7,868 bases of DNA. Source: Dehalococcoidales bacterium (lineage in GTDB: Bacteria; Chloroflexota; Dehalococcoidia; Dehalococcoidales; UBA3254). Numbering within the stretch: position 1 is the first letter of the stretch; each line of letters opens with the position of its first letter. The DNA lies in the NCBI GenBank assembly GCA_028718465.1, contig JAQULX010000120.1:1-7868 (forward strand). Reading direction: 5' to 3'. The notes below the pieces were generated by a model. It did not search any database and had not been told where the DNA came from. It saw only the letters and a program-made list of their open reading frames with translations. This document shows positions 1-5,880 of the stretch, one piece after another. The position numbers were made by a program, and so were the translations under genes.

Positions 1-2292
1 GCCAGTGGAGCCTCCTCTTCCGCCTCCGCTTCTGCCTCCACCCCAACCGGTTGAGCCGCCCCGTCCAGAACTTCCGCTTCTGCCGCCTCCGGAACCGAAC
101 GGGCTGCCCCTTCTTGAACCCCAGGACTGCCCACTTCCCCATGATCCGGTGCCCGGCAGGATTATCACCGGCGGAATAGTCGGTCTCGGCCGGCGCTGCT
201 CCCACATAATTGACACCCTGTTGCGGGCAGAGGTATAGGAACTGTTAGCATCTCTTTCCGCTTTCACGGCGAGCTCGATCCGGGTCTGAAGGTCATTTGC
301 CAGTTCAGCCTGGCGTAAGGCCGCTTCGGCGTTGGCAAGGTAAATCCTGGCCTCATCTCCGGCATCTCTGCGGTGGTCTTCAATATACTCTCTGGCAATA
401 GATACCTTCGAGCGAGCATTCCTCATAACCTCGGCGGCTTTGACTCGCATCCGCTCTGCAGTTTCGTGCTCAGTCCGTGCCTGGGCAAGAATTTTATCCG
501 CAGAATCATTAGCTTCTTCGGCCAGTCTCATTGCGCTCAGATAGTCTGCTTTCTCCTTTCTGGCTTCCTCACCGGCTGTATAAAGTTTTCTTTCCGCCGT
601 TCGGAGATCGTCTTCCAGGCTCTCACGGATATCTTCGTCGTATCTGTTAATGTATTCCCAGGCTTTAGCTATGTCGGTTTGCGCCGCCTCTATCTCTCCA
701 GGAGTATCACGCCGGGCAGTCTCCAGGTTGGTCTCGAGAGCGGCTATTGAATGCATAAAAGTGTCAGCTTCATCCAACCAGGCATTGCCCTGCCCCGTCA
801 GTTTCAGAGATTTGTACCAATCCTGTTGCTCGGCAGCCGCACGCGCTGAATCCAGGGACTCCGCCGCCCAGTCTATGCGATTTTCCGCTTCCGTACCATT
901 GCCCATGATCGGTTCCCAGGCGGATTCGGCATAGGTACTGCTTATCCTGTCAAAAATGCTCCGGCCCCGGGCAACTGATTCCTCAGTCCGTTCAATGCGC
1001 GCTGTCATTTCATCTATTGCTGTCTGAGCTTCCAGTTTTTTTTTAGGAAGTTCATCAATGGTGCGGGCGGCTTGCCCGGCCATGTTTCTGGACTCGTTGA
1101 GCTTTTCTGTTGCCTGTAAGAATTTCTTGCTGTGAGAAAGAGAGACTGCCTGGTCCAGCGACTGCCGTGCTCTTGTCAGAATACCGGCGGGATGGCTGGT
1201 CCTGAATCCGGCGTTTTGCGCTTCTTCTTGCTTCCTGAGAGCCGAATCAATCTCGGATCTGGCTTCGTCTACCCGTCTGTCAAAACTGCTGATAGCTTCC
1301 TGGAGTGTGTTTACGCCTGTATCCACCTGCCTGACTTCGTTGTCAGCTTCACGGAGAACCCCCAGTACTTTCTGGTATTCCTGTCCAATGACTTCCAATT
1401 GGGCTTCGCCCAGTTGAGTGTTTTCAGGGTCTCCGGCGCTGTGGCTGAGCTCGCTGTAGGCTTGTGCCCCCTGGTCAACCAGCTTTTTGGCTCTGCCAAG
1501 CCCTTCAGTGAGTGGGGCCGTATCCTCCGGTGAAACTGTCTGAGCCGTGGCGTTGACTTTGATCTCAAGCATCTGGACCGCATCAACCATTTCATTGACT
1601 TTGGAAGCAGCGCCCTGTTTGGCCAGAAGAGCTTTTTGCCGGACAGCCAGTCGCCGCTCTCTGGATTTCCGACGGCTTCTTAACAGGAAAAGTCCTGCAA
1701 TGATGGCTGCGATAACCAGAATCACCAGGAAGATGATGAGAATAATCTGGCCTGCCGAAGCTCCAGTACCCTGGGGCTGGAGCTGTCCGCTGATTTGTGC
1801 TTGAACCAGGCGGTTGATTTCTCCCATGCCGGCAATTATACCGCCGGCAAAGTCACCCTGCGAAAAACGGGGATTCATAATATCGGTTTGAATTTGTGTA
1901 AAGCGCCCGTCGAGAGCTGGCCCCCACTGGCTGCCGTAATAGATTCCGGTCTGCCGCTCCTGTAAAGCCAGCAGGATAACAATCAGGTTGTTTTTACGGT
2001 CTCCACCGGCGTCTGTCCAGGAAGGACAGGCCTGTTCAAGCTGGGCTTCATACCTGTCCAGGTTACCGGCGTCTCCATATGTCGGTATAGTCCTCACCCG
2101 GACATCAGCGCCTGAATTTACCAGGTCCCTGGCGGCAGCCTCAACTTCCCCTATCCTGCTATTGAATACATTGGCTTCGTCCGCTACTGGCTGGTCGCAA
2201 AGTCCCTGCGCGATGGCGTTAAAAGAAGCTAGAAACATAACTGCCAGGACCAGCGGAATTAATAATGCTCTCTTTCCCAATGCCCGGCCCAT
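1..2292 (-). CDS. TPM-domain membrane protein with long helical region and Gly/Ser-rich tail (3' end outside window)
   Basis: A single uninterrupted frame of 764 codons starts at the ATG at 2292, behind GGGGAGAGGGG, and runs off the left edge without a stop. Residues 1-28 are a signal peptide (Lys/Arg start, Leu/Val/Ala core, likely cleavage after Ala-Ile-Ala). Residues about 34-155 match the TPM fold (TPM_phosphatase, Psb32/MOLO-1 type): an opening VADEANVFN segment, a NNLIVILLAL strand, then YYGSQWG and a closing FAGGIIAGMGEI helix. Residues 183-204 form a transmembrane helix followed by a basic stop-transfer stretch (RSRRKSRERR), so the TPM domain should lie outside and the rest in the cytoplasm. 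Residues about 205-700 are charged Ala/Glu/Arg-rich helix with three divergent repeats. From about residue 714 the chain is Gly/Ser/Arg-rich. TPM proteins are often about 250-300 residues; similar long versions with Gly-rich tails are known in Actinobacteria. The biochemical role is unknown; an envelope or membrane-repair role is only an inference. The TPM call is fairly secure. Confidence 0.85.
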   Translation of the reverse strand, partial: MGRALGKRALLIPLVLAVMFLASFNAIAQGLCDQPVADEANVFNSRIGEVEAAARDLVNSGADVRVRTIPTYGDAGNLDRYEAQLEQACPSWTDAGGDRKNNLIVILLALQERQTGIYYGSQWGPALDGRFTQIQTDIMNPRFSQGDFAGGIIAGMGEINRLVQAQISGQLQPQGTGASAGQIILIIFLVILVIAAIIAGLFLLRSRRKSRERRLAVRQKALLAKQGAASKVNEMVDAVQMLEIKVNATAQTVSPEDTAPLTEGLGRAKKLVDQGAQAYSELSHSAGDPENTQLGEAQLEVIGQEYQKVLGVLREADNEVRQVDTGVNTLQEAISSFDRRVDEARSEIDSALRKQEEAQNAGFRTSHPAGILTRARQSLDQAVSLSHSKKFLQATEKLNESRNMAGQAARTIDELPKKKLEAQTAIDEMTARIERTEESVARGRSIFDRISSTYAESAWEPIMGNGTEAENRIDWAAESLDSARAAAEQQDWYKSLKLTGQGNAWLDEADTFMHSIAALETNLETARRDTPGEIEAAQTDIAKAWEYINRYDEDIRESLEDDLRTAERKLYTAGEEARKEKADYLSAMRLAEEANDSADKILAQARTEHETAERMRVKAAEVMRNARSKVSIAREYIEDHRRDAGDEARIYLANAEAALRQAELANDLQTRIELAVKAERDANSSYTSARNRVSIMWEQRRPRPTIPPVIILPGTGSWGSGQSWGSRRGSPFGSGGGRSGSSGRGGSTGWGGGRSGGGRGGSTG

Positions 2293-2381
2293 CCCCTCTC
2301 CCCAGAAAGCACCTGCCGGGTCTACTGTGATTACCGGTTCCGGTTTACCAGTCCCCGGTCAGCTAAATGCTTCTAATATGC

Positions 2382-2387
2382 ATTATA
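2382..2387 (-). promoter_or_regulatory. possible -10 box for the TPM-domain gene
   Basis: On the minus strand there is a perfect TATAAT about 90 bases upstream of the TPM gene start. No convincing -35 hexamer lies 16-18 bases further upstream, so this is a weak call resting on the -10 box and its position alone. Confidence 0.3.
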
Positions 2388-2472
2388 CGGTATTTTTATC
2401 TCCGGATAGCCTTTTGCAGGACCCGGGTGTCCGGGAGTTGCGTTTTCTCAGTATTTTTCTGCTTATTCGATC

Positions 2473-2501
2473 TTGATTGGAAACGTAAAGTATGGTATGA
2501 A
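2473..2501 (+). promoter_or_regulatory. sigma-70-like promoter for the small acidic protein gene
   Basis: TTGATT (2473-2478) and TATGAA (2496-2501) are separated by 17 bases, giving a predicted transcription start near 2508 and a leader of about 24 bases. The leader contains the AAGGGG ribosome site of the gene at 2532. It lies in the divergent region shared with the TPM gene. Confidence 0.45.
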
Positions 2502-2531
2502 TAGCAGAATAGAATAGTTAAGGGGCAAATA

Positions 2532-2732
2532 ATGTCGGAGTTGAGCCCGGCCATAATCAACTGGATTAACCAGATTCCCCTGTCAGACCAGGAAGTGTTT
2601 GATGACATTGACTGCAAGGAGATGATGTTGATTCACTGGTTAAGGGAAGGCAAGGATATAAAAAGGCTGCGGGAATTATACAGCAAACTGGCCGATGAAC
2701 TTGATGAAGATGACCAGATCGCAGATGCCTGA
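2532..2732 (+). CDS. small acidic protein of unknown function, 66 aa
   Basis: The ATG follows AAGGGG with a six-base spacer, a good Shine-Dalgarno site, and a promoter-like sequence lies just upstream. I do not recognise the family. The protein is short, soluble and acidic, with no signal peptide or membrane segment. Predicted helical stretches cover the N-terminal half (SPAIINWINQIP) and residues about 32-57 (MLIHWLREGKDIKRLRELYSK region), and it ends in a run of Asp/Glu. There is one Cys. It is divergent from the TPM gene and converges on the hemerythrin-like gene, 40 bases away. The well-placed ribosome site and promoter argue for a real gene. It could be a small regulatory or partner protein, but nothing in the sequence shows this. 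Confidence 0.6.
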   Translation: MSELSPAIINWINQIPLSDQEVFDDIDCKEMMLIHWLREGKDIKRLRELYSKLADELDEDDQIADA

Positions 2733-2738
2733 TCAGGC
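2727..2738. repeat. 12-base perfect palindrome over a stop codon
   Basis: GCCTGATCAGGC is fully self-complementary and contains the TGA stop of the small acidic gene (2730-2732). No T-run follows, so it is not a typical intrinsic terminator. A second inverted repeat, ACCGGAA (2756-2762) with TTCCGGT (2782-2788), lies across the convergent gene ends. Either could help end transcription, but the support is weak. Confidence 0.3.
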
Positions 2739-2772
2739 TGTAGTTGCATTCGTAAACCGGAAAGAACGTCAG

Positions 2773-3252
2773 TTATCTTGCTTCCGGTATATTCTCTACC
2801 AGGTTTAAAATTCTATCCCCTTGCTGACAGTGCTCGATGATTCCCTGACGAAGCTCTTCCAGCTTTTCCTTGAAATACCCTGTAAAAACCGGGACCTGCC
2901 GTACAGGTGTATTGTCCAGTAACCAGGCCAGCTCATCCAGGTGTTCAGTCACTTCCTCATCTTTTAAAATATCAGATTTGTCTATTTTTTCGCTGGTAGC
3001 GGTTTCCAGGAAAACCAGTTCGCGCTCTACATGTGCTCTGAGAACGCCGGAAAATTGGTTAACAATGTCTTTCAGGTGGATTTTCCATTCAATCAGCTTC
3101 TCATTGGCATCGGGGTCAGGGGTTTTGGGATATTCCTGTAGCAAGTCCAATTGTGCGCCGACTATCTCAAGTAAATCGTTTACCTGATTTTTAATACTGG
3201 TATGCTCTCTGATGAAGGTTTCAGCCTTCAGTATCTCATCCGGTTGCTTCAT
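2773..3252 (-). CDS. hemerythrin-like (HHE) four-helix protein, 159 aa
   Basis: Hemerythrin-like domains bind a non-haem di-iron centre in a four-helix bundle and serve in oxygen, NO or iron sensing and storage. The protein is all helical and cytoplasmic, with candidate ligands in the expected order: His17, His74-x3-Glu78, Glu100-x3-His104 and His141-x4-Asp146. Classic hemerythrin has His-x3-His at the third site; here Glu replaces the first of these. The length fits a single-domain protein. The ATG at 3252 was preferred because AAGG lies seven bases upstream. An in-frame GTG at 3255, directly before it, would add one residue and sits only four bases from AAGG. It faces the small acidic gene tail to tail. 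An AT-rich gap lies upstream, with a TATAAT at 3344-3339 (minus) as a possible -10 box. The family call rests on ligand pattern and helical character, not on an alignment, so a different helical bundle remains possible. Confidence 0.65.
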   Translation of the reverse strand: MKQPDEILKAETFIREHTSIKNQVNDLLEIVGAQLDLLQEYPKTPDPDANEKLIEWKIHLKDIVNQFSGVLRAHVERELVFLETATSEKIDKSDILKDEEVTEHLDELAWLLDNTPVRQVPVFTGYFKEKLEELRQGIIEHCQQGDRILNLVENIPEAR

Positions 3253-3590
3253 CACTTTACCTTACTTTAACGGGACGTCTCAGGATGTAACTTCATTTTA
3301 ACAGTTCTTTAATTAGCACGGTGTCTGGAATTCGGAAAATTATACATCAGAGCAATTAATTTACATATATAAAATTACTGCCGGATATATACAGAGTTCC
3401 AAGTATTTCAGATATTCGGGGAAATGATCAACCAACGTGACCTTATTTTAATTTCTGGAGAAGAATCTGTCTATAGTAAAACCTACATGATTTAGTATAG
3501 GGATATTAGGCAATTCCGACAATCGAGCGTTTCCAAATCCTACATAACAAGGGCATTACTTTACTGAGCATAACATAATGCAAATACCTA
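3253..3590. other. AT-rich intergenic region, divergent promoters
   Basis: This gap lies between the divergent hemerythrin-like and Cys-rich genes. It is clearly more AT-rich than the genes. It holds a perfect TATAAT on the minus strand (3344-3339), about 90 bases before the hemerythrin-like start, but no good -35 partner. I see no open frame with a ribosome site, no tRNA, no strong hairpin and no recognisable riboswitch. The rest is unexplained. Confidence 0.4.
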
Positions 3591-3619
3591 TTGTTATTGT
3601 CCTGACTGACCGGTATATT
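3591..3619 (+). promoter_or_regulatory. sigma-70-like promoter, likely leaderless start
   Basis: TTGTTA (3591-3596) and TATATT (3614-3619) are separated by exactly 17 bases. Six bases separate the -10 box from the ATG at 3626, so transcription should begin at or within a base or two of the start codon. This fits the lack of any Shine-Dalgarno sequence before this gene. Confidence 0.5.
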
Positions 3620-3625
3620 TAGTAC

Positions 3626-3871
3626 ATGGCTATCAAAACTGACAGCTTGTTGGAAATTCTAGAAATCGCCATGAACAGTTGCTGCTGCCAGCATAATCCC
3701 TGTGAACAGTGCCGGAAACTGGCATCCTGCATCAGTTTATGGTCCAGGGCTTGCGAGCAATCTTCCAACCAGTCTCTCACATCCGAACAGTTAAAAAAAT
3801 ATGTTGAGGAATTCAATCACTTCATTACGGATATGAGCAAAGACTGCCGGAATACCAAACCGAAAAACTAA
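3626..3871 (+). CDS. small cysteine-rich protein of unknown function, 81 aa
   Basis: I do not recognise the family. The protein has eight Cys: 19, 20, 21, 26, 29, 35, 43 and 74. Six of them plus His23 fall within residues 19-35 (CCC-x4-C-x2-C-x5-C), a spacing that could bind a metal such as zinc or an iron-sulfur cluster. The segment before it (residues 7-16) is a short amphipathic helix, and residues 52-70 form a second charged helix. There is no signal peptide or membrane segment, so a cytoplasmic reduced-Cys metal site is more likely than disulfides. No ribosome site precedes the ATG, but the promoter seven bases upstream suggests leaderless translation. A later ATG (codon 16) also lacks a ribosome site. 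The stop abuts the stop of the response regulator with no spacer. It could be spurious; the promoter and the clustered Cys argue for a real gene. Confidence 0.5.
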   Translation: MAIKTDSLLEILEIAMNSCCCQHNPCEQCRKLASCISLWSRACEQSSNQSLTSEQLKKYVEEFNHFITDMSKDCRNTKPKN

Positions 3872-4564
3872 TTATCCGGGGACCTCTTCGTTGCTCGGCA
3901 GATCATCCAGAGTTAGCCAGCCCTGTCGCAATCCTTGAAGTACCGCTTCAGTGCGGGAACTGACTCTTAGCTTCCGGAAGATGTTGACCAGGTGGGTTTG
4001 TACTGTCCTTTCACTGATTTCCAGGTTACTGGCAATCTCCTTGTTTCCCATTCCTTTTGCGGCCAGAGTGAGTATTTGTAGTTCGCGCGGATGCAGTTCT
4101 TCGACATCCCGGCGTTTTTCGGTTTTATCATTGGCCAGGCGGCGCAGCAAGTTACCGGTAACCTTCATATCGAAGACTCCCTCACCCGAAGAAACCATGC
4201 GGATTGCTTTTATAATCTCGTGCAGAGGGGCATTTTTCAGCAGATATCCGGCTGCCCCGGCCTTTAAAGCTGCCAGGATATAGGACTGATAGCTATAGGC
4301 GCTGACGATGAGAATAGCAATCTCCGGGGAATCGGCCTTGATTAATCTGGCCGCCTCTATGCCGTTCATTTTGGGCATAGAGATGTCCATCACGATAACA
4401 TTAGGCTTAAGTTTACTGGCCACATCTACTGCCTGTTCCCCATCTTCTGGTGTAGCGACAACTTCTAAATCGGACTCTTCCTGAAGTAGACGCGAAAGGC
4501 CATCCCGGAAGGCTGGATGATCATCCACGACCATTATCTTTATTTTATCCATATTATTTGACAT
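3872..4564 (-). CDS. NarL/FixJ-family response regulator, 230 aa
   Basis: This is a two-component transcription factor: a kinase phosphorylates the receiver domain, which then controls DNA binding by the C-terminal domain. The receiver (residues about 8-125) has the acidic pair Asp14-Asp15, phospho-acceptor Asp60 (VIVMDISMPKMNG), the switch Ser88 and Lys110 (GYLLK). A linker (about 126-155) leads to a LuxR-type helix-turn-helix (about 157-222), with HPRELQILTLAAKGMGNKEI and the recognition-helix region SERTVQTHLVNIFRKL. All key residues are present and the length is typical. The ATG at 4564 has only a weak AGG about ten bases upstream; an in-frame ATG four codons later has no better site. No histidine kinase is adjacent in the window, so the partner is unknown. 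It converges with the Cys-rich gene. A promoter and a 19-base palindrome lie upstream, suggesting control of its own transcription (inference). Confidence 0.95.
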   Translation of the reverse strand: MSNNMDKIKIMVVDDHPAFRDGLSRLLQEESDLEVVATPEDGEQAVDVASKLKPNVIVMDISMPKMNGIEAARLIKADSPEIAILIVSAYSYQSYILAALKAGAAGYLLKNAPLHEIIKAIRMVSSGEGVFDMKVTGNLLRRLANDKTEKRRDVEELHPRELQILTLAAKGMGNKEIASNLEISERTVQTHLVNIFRKLRVSSRTEAVLQGLRQGWLTLDDLPSNEEVPG

Positions 4565-4661
4565 GATATATGAGCCTGGTATTGCCTATCAATCGCTAAA
4601 ATTACTTACAGGGTGCTAAGTATCGTACTAACGCGGACAAAAAAAACTATTTTACTATATA

Positions 4662-4690
4662 TTTTTACTCCATTAAGTGGTTTCTTTCAA
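4662..4690 (-). promoter_or_regulatory. candidate promoter of the response regulator gene
   Basis: On the minus strand TTGAAA (4690-4685) and TAAAAA (4667-4662) are separated by 17 bases. The -35 matches five of six consensus positions and the -10 four of six. The predicted transcription start near 4655 would give a leader of about 90 bases. AT-rich surroundings make chance matches likely, so confidence is moderate. Confidence 0.35.
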
Positions 4691-4715
4691 GTATTTTCTG
4701 AAAAATTGCCCGAAG

Positions 4716-4734
4716 AATTTCAGAGTCTGAAATT
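4716..4734. promoter_or_regulatory. 19-base palindrome, candidate operator
   Basis: AATTTCAGA and TCTGAAATT are perfect inverted copies around one central G. The centre lies about 70 bases upstream of the predicted start of the response regulator transcript, a usual place for activator binding. There is no T-run after it, which speaks against a terminator. The binding protein is unknown; the neighbouring response regulator is a candidate by position only. Confidence 0.45.
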
Positions 4735-4823
4735 ATTGCGTATAAAGAATATTGAATAGTTACTGCTGACCATCGGCTTCAATCCGGTGTGAAAACGGCT
4801 AATTGGGATGAAAACCCCAACCA

Positions 4824-4870
4824 GAAAAATATACGGGAACAAGCCCCCCGAATTGTCAGGGGGCTTGTTC
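4824..4870 (-). terminator. intrinsic terminator of the membrane protein gene
   Basis: Perfect 12-base arms (GAACAAGCCCCC at 4837-4848 and its complement at 4859-4870) enclose a ten-base loop. Read on the minus strand, the GC-rich stem is followed within a few bases by TATATTTTT. The hairpin lies about 48 bases after the stop of the minus-strand gene at 4918. On the plus strand no T-run follows, so it works in one direction. Confidence 0.85.
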
Positions 4871-4917
4871 TCAACATGTATAGTCCTGACTCAAGTCATT
4901 AAACCATCATCTTGTTT

Positions 4918-5595
4918 TTAGCGTGCTTTGTAGTCGAATTCCCGCTTTCCCAAACCAGTGAATAGGGTAGCAAAGAATCCCATTATGAAAGGCAGTATGA
5001 TTGGAGTCGGTATCATAGCGACTATGGCGCCCAGCATAGCGAACCACCAGGCCCTCCGGGCAATGGCCATGATGCCGCCGATTATGGAGATGAGGCCAAG
5101 GACAAGCAGGGCGATTCCGATTCCGGTACCGATAGTGGTGCCAGCCCCACCGGCGGCCCCTGTAATGTTAAAGTTCGCCAGAAGGTCGTCGATGAAGGTT
5201 GCTCCGAAAAGGGCAGCGCCTCCGGTAATCACGTTCCAGGAGCCGGCAATAATCGCGAGGATACCTCCTAGTGTAGGTTTAAAGGTCTCTTCAACTGCCC
5301 CGGGTTCCCGTCTTAGTTGAGCGCGCATCTCATCCCAGGTAACCGGCTCTTCACCCCTTACCTGACGGGCAGTAGTATCAGTTGTCTGACGGGCAGCAGT
5401 GCCGGCAGCAACCCCACCGGTTGTACCGGTCATGTGCCTGGCGCTTTCCGCTTCTCTCTCAGCTCTTTCCGTAGCTTCCCGGGAGCGCCTGGACATATCA
5501 GCAGCCTCCCTTTCTCTGGCTTGCCTGGCTGCTTCGGCTGCTTCTCTTTCAGCTCTTTCCGTAGCTTCCCTGATATTTCTCTCTTGATTGGACAT
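4918..5595 (-). CDS. membrane protein with charged N-terminal helix, 225 aa, unknown function
   Basis: The ATG at 5595 follows AAAGGAGGTG, an almost ideal ribosome site, with five bases between. Residues 5-54 are a highly charged Ala/Glu/Arg helix in which REATERAERE occurs twice, at 9-18 and 39-48, from a 30-codon duplication. Residues 55-80 are a Thr/Gly/Ala-rich linker. A conserved-looking soluble patch follows (PVTWDEMRAQLRREPG, 84-99). The C-terminal half is hydrophobic, with membrane segments near 107-131, 155-179 and 184-213; the last may be two helices broken by Pro196, Pro198 and Pro202. Gly-rich loops (146-160) separate them. There is no signal peptide; the N-terminal helix is probably cytoplasmic. 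I do not recognise the family. The gene stands alone with its own terminator and is divergent from the FAD-oxidase operon. A minus-strand TATAAT at 5685-5680 may be part of its promoter. Function unknown. Confidence 0.85.
   Translation of the reverse strand: MSNQERNIREATERAEREAAEAARQAREREAADMSRRSREATERAEREAESARHMTGTTGGVAAGTAARQTTDTTARQVRGEEPVTWDEMRAQLRREPGAVEETFKPTLGGILAIIAGSWNVITGGAALFGATFIDDLLANFNITGAAGGAGTTIGTGIGIALLVLGLISIIGGIMAIARRAWWFAMLGAIVAMIPTPIILPFIMGFFATLFTGLGKREFDYKAR
5450..5480. repeat. direct repeat, copy within the membrane protein gene (codons 39-48 region)
   Basis: This 31-base segment matches 5540-5570 at 30 of 31 positions, exactly 90 bases apart. Both lie in frame in the membrane protein gene and encode the repeated REATERAERE helix segment, which points to an in-frame 30-codon duplication. 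Confidence 0.85.
5540..5570. repeat. direct repeat, copy within the membrane protein gene (codons 9-18 region)
   Basis: Partner of the repeat at 5450-5480, differing by a single T/C change. The bases between the copies encode further Ala/Glu/Arg-rich helix without such close identity. Confidence 0.85.
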
Positions 5596-5731
5596 TTGGC
5601 CACCTCCTTTAGCCTGTATTCGGTTCTGTCCGAATAAAAATTTTCCAGTACATTGAAAAGTATAGTTATTCTGAGTTTCATTATATGGTGAAGTTTAAAC
5701 AATATAATCAGTAGTCTACATGATTAGAGAA

Positions 5732-5752
5732 CAATACTTTTCTCTAGTATTG
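5732..5752. repeat. perfect 7-base stem-loop in divergent promoter region
   Basis: CAATACT (5732-5738) and AGTATTG (5746-5752) are inverted copies around a seven-base loop. The arms are AT-rich, which makes a weak hairpin but an ordinary spacing for a dimeric repressor site. It lies roughly midway between the two divergent genes. No regulator gene for it is in the window. Confidence 0.35.
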
Positions 5753-5880
5753 GTGATATAAAACACGTACTCAGGAAAGTCACTTTTGGGAAACTGAGCG
5801 GCTTAATACGTAGAGGTCAATCATACTTTACCGGGGTCAGAAGATAGTGCAGGAAAGTCCGTTCCTCATATCAAAAAAAA

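Larger units (their letters stand above)
4565..4823. other. AT-rich regulatory region upstream of the response regulator
   Basis: No gene is evident. The region contains a candidate minus-strand promoter, a 19-base palindrome and, at 4694-4707, a related sequence (TTTTCTGAAAAATT) resembling one palindrome arm. A short hairpin, TTGGG with CCCAA, lies at 4803-4820. I recognise no riboswitch consensus. Confidence 0.45.

Noticed and set aside
5..238. Plus-strand frame giving a proline-rich peptide
   Set aside because: It is the antisense of the Gly/Ser/Arg-rich tail of the TPM protein; the proline richness follows from that composition and there is no ribosome site.
373..934. Two overlapping plus-strand frames (373-750 and 650-934)
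   Set aside because: They lie antisense within the continuous helical coding frame of the TPM protein, lack ribosome sites and show no family features.
1132..1804. Plus-strand frames at 1132-1533 and 1547-1804 and a minus-strand frame at 1311-1595
   Set aside because: All overlap the 764-codon TPM frame in other frames; no ribosome sites or domains.
1988..2476. Plus-strand frame of 162 codons
   Set aside because: Antisense to the signal peptide and TPM domain and running into the promoter region; composition is not protein-like and no ribosome site is present.
3482..3491. CTACATGATT occurring also at 5716-5725
   Set aside because: A ten-base match between two AT-rich intergenic regions is expected by chance in a window of this length.
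4780..4836. Stretch with repeated GAAAAC-like pieces and small hairpins, considered as a riboswitch
   Set aside because: No match to cobalamin, TPP, SAM, c-di-GMP or other consensus that I can recognise, and it lies downstream of a minus-strand gene rather than before a plus-strand one.
5850..5862. AGGAAAGTCCG, similar to the conserved 5' motif of bacterial RNase P RNA
   Set aside because: The rest of the RNase P core, including the ACAGAA-type motif near the 3' end, is absent, and fewer than 110 bases remain before the next gene.
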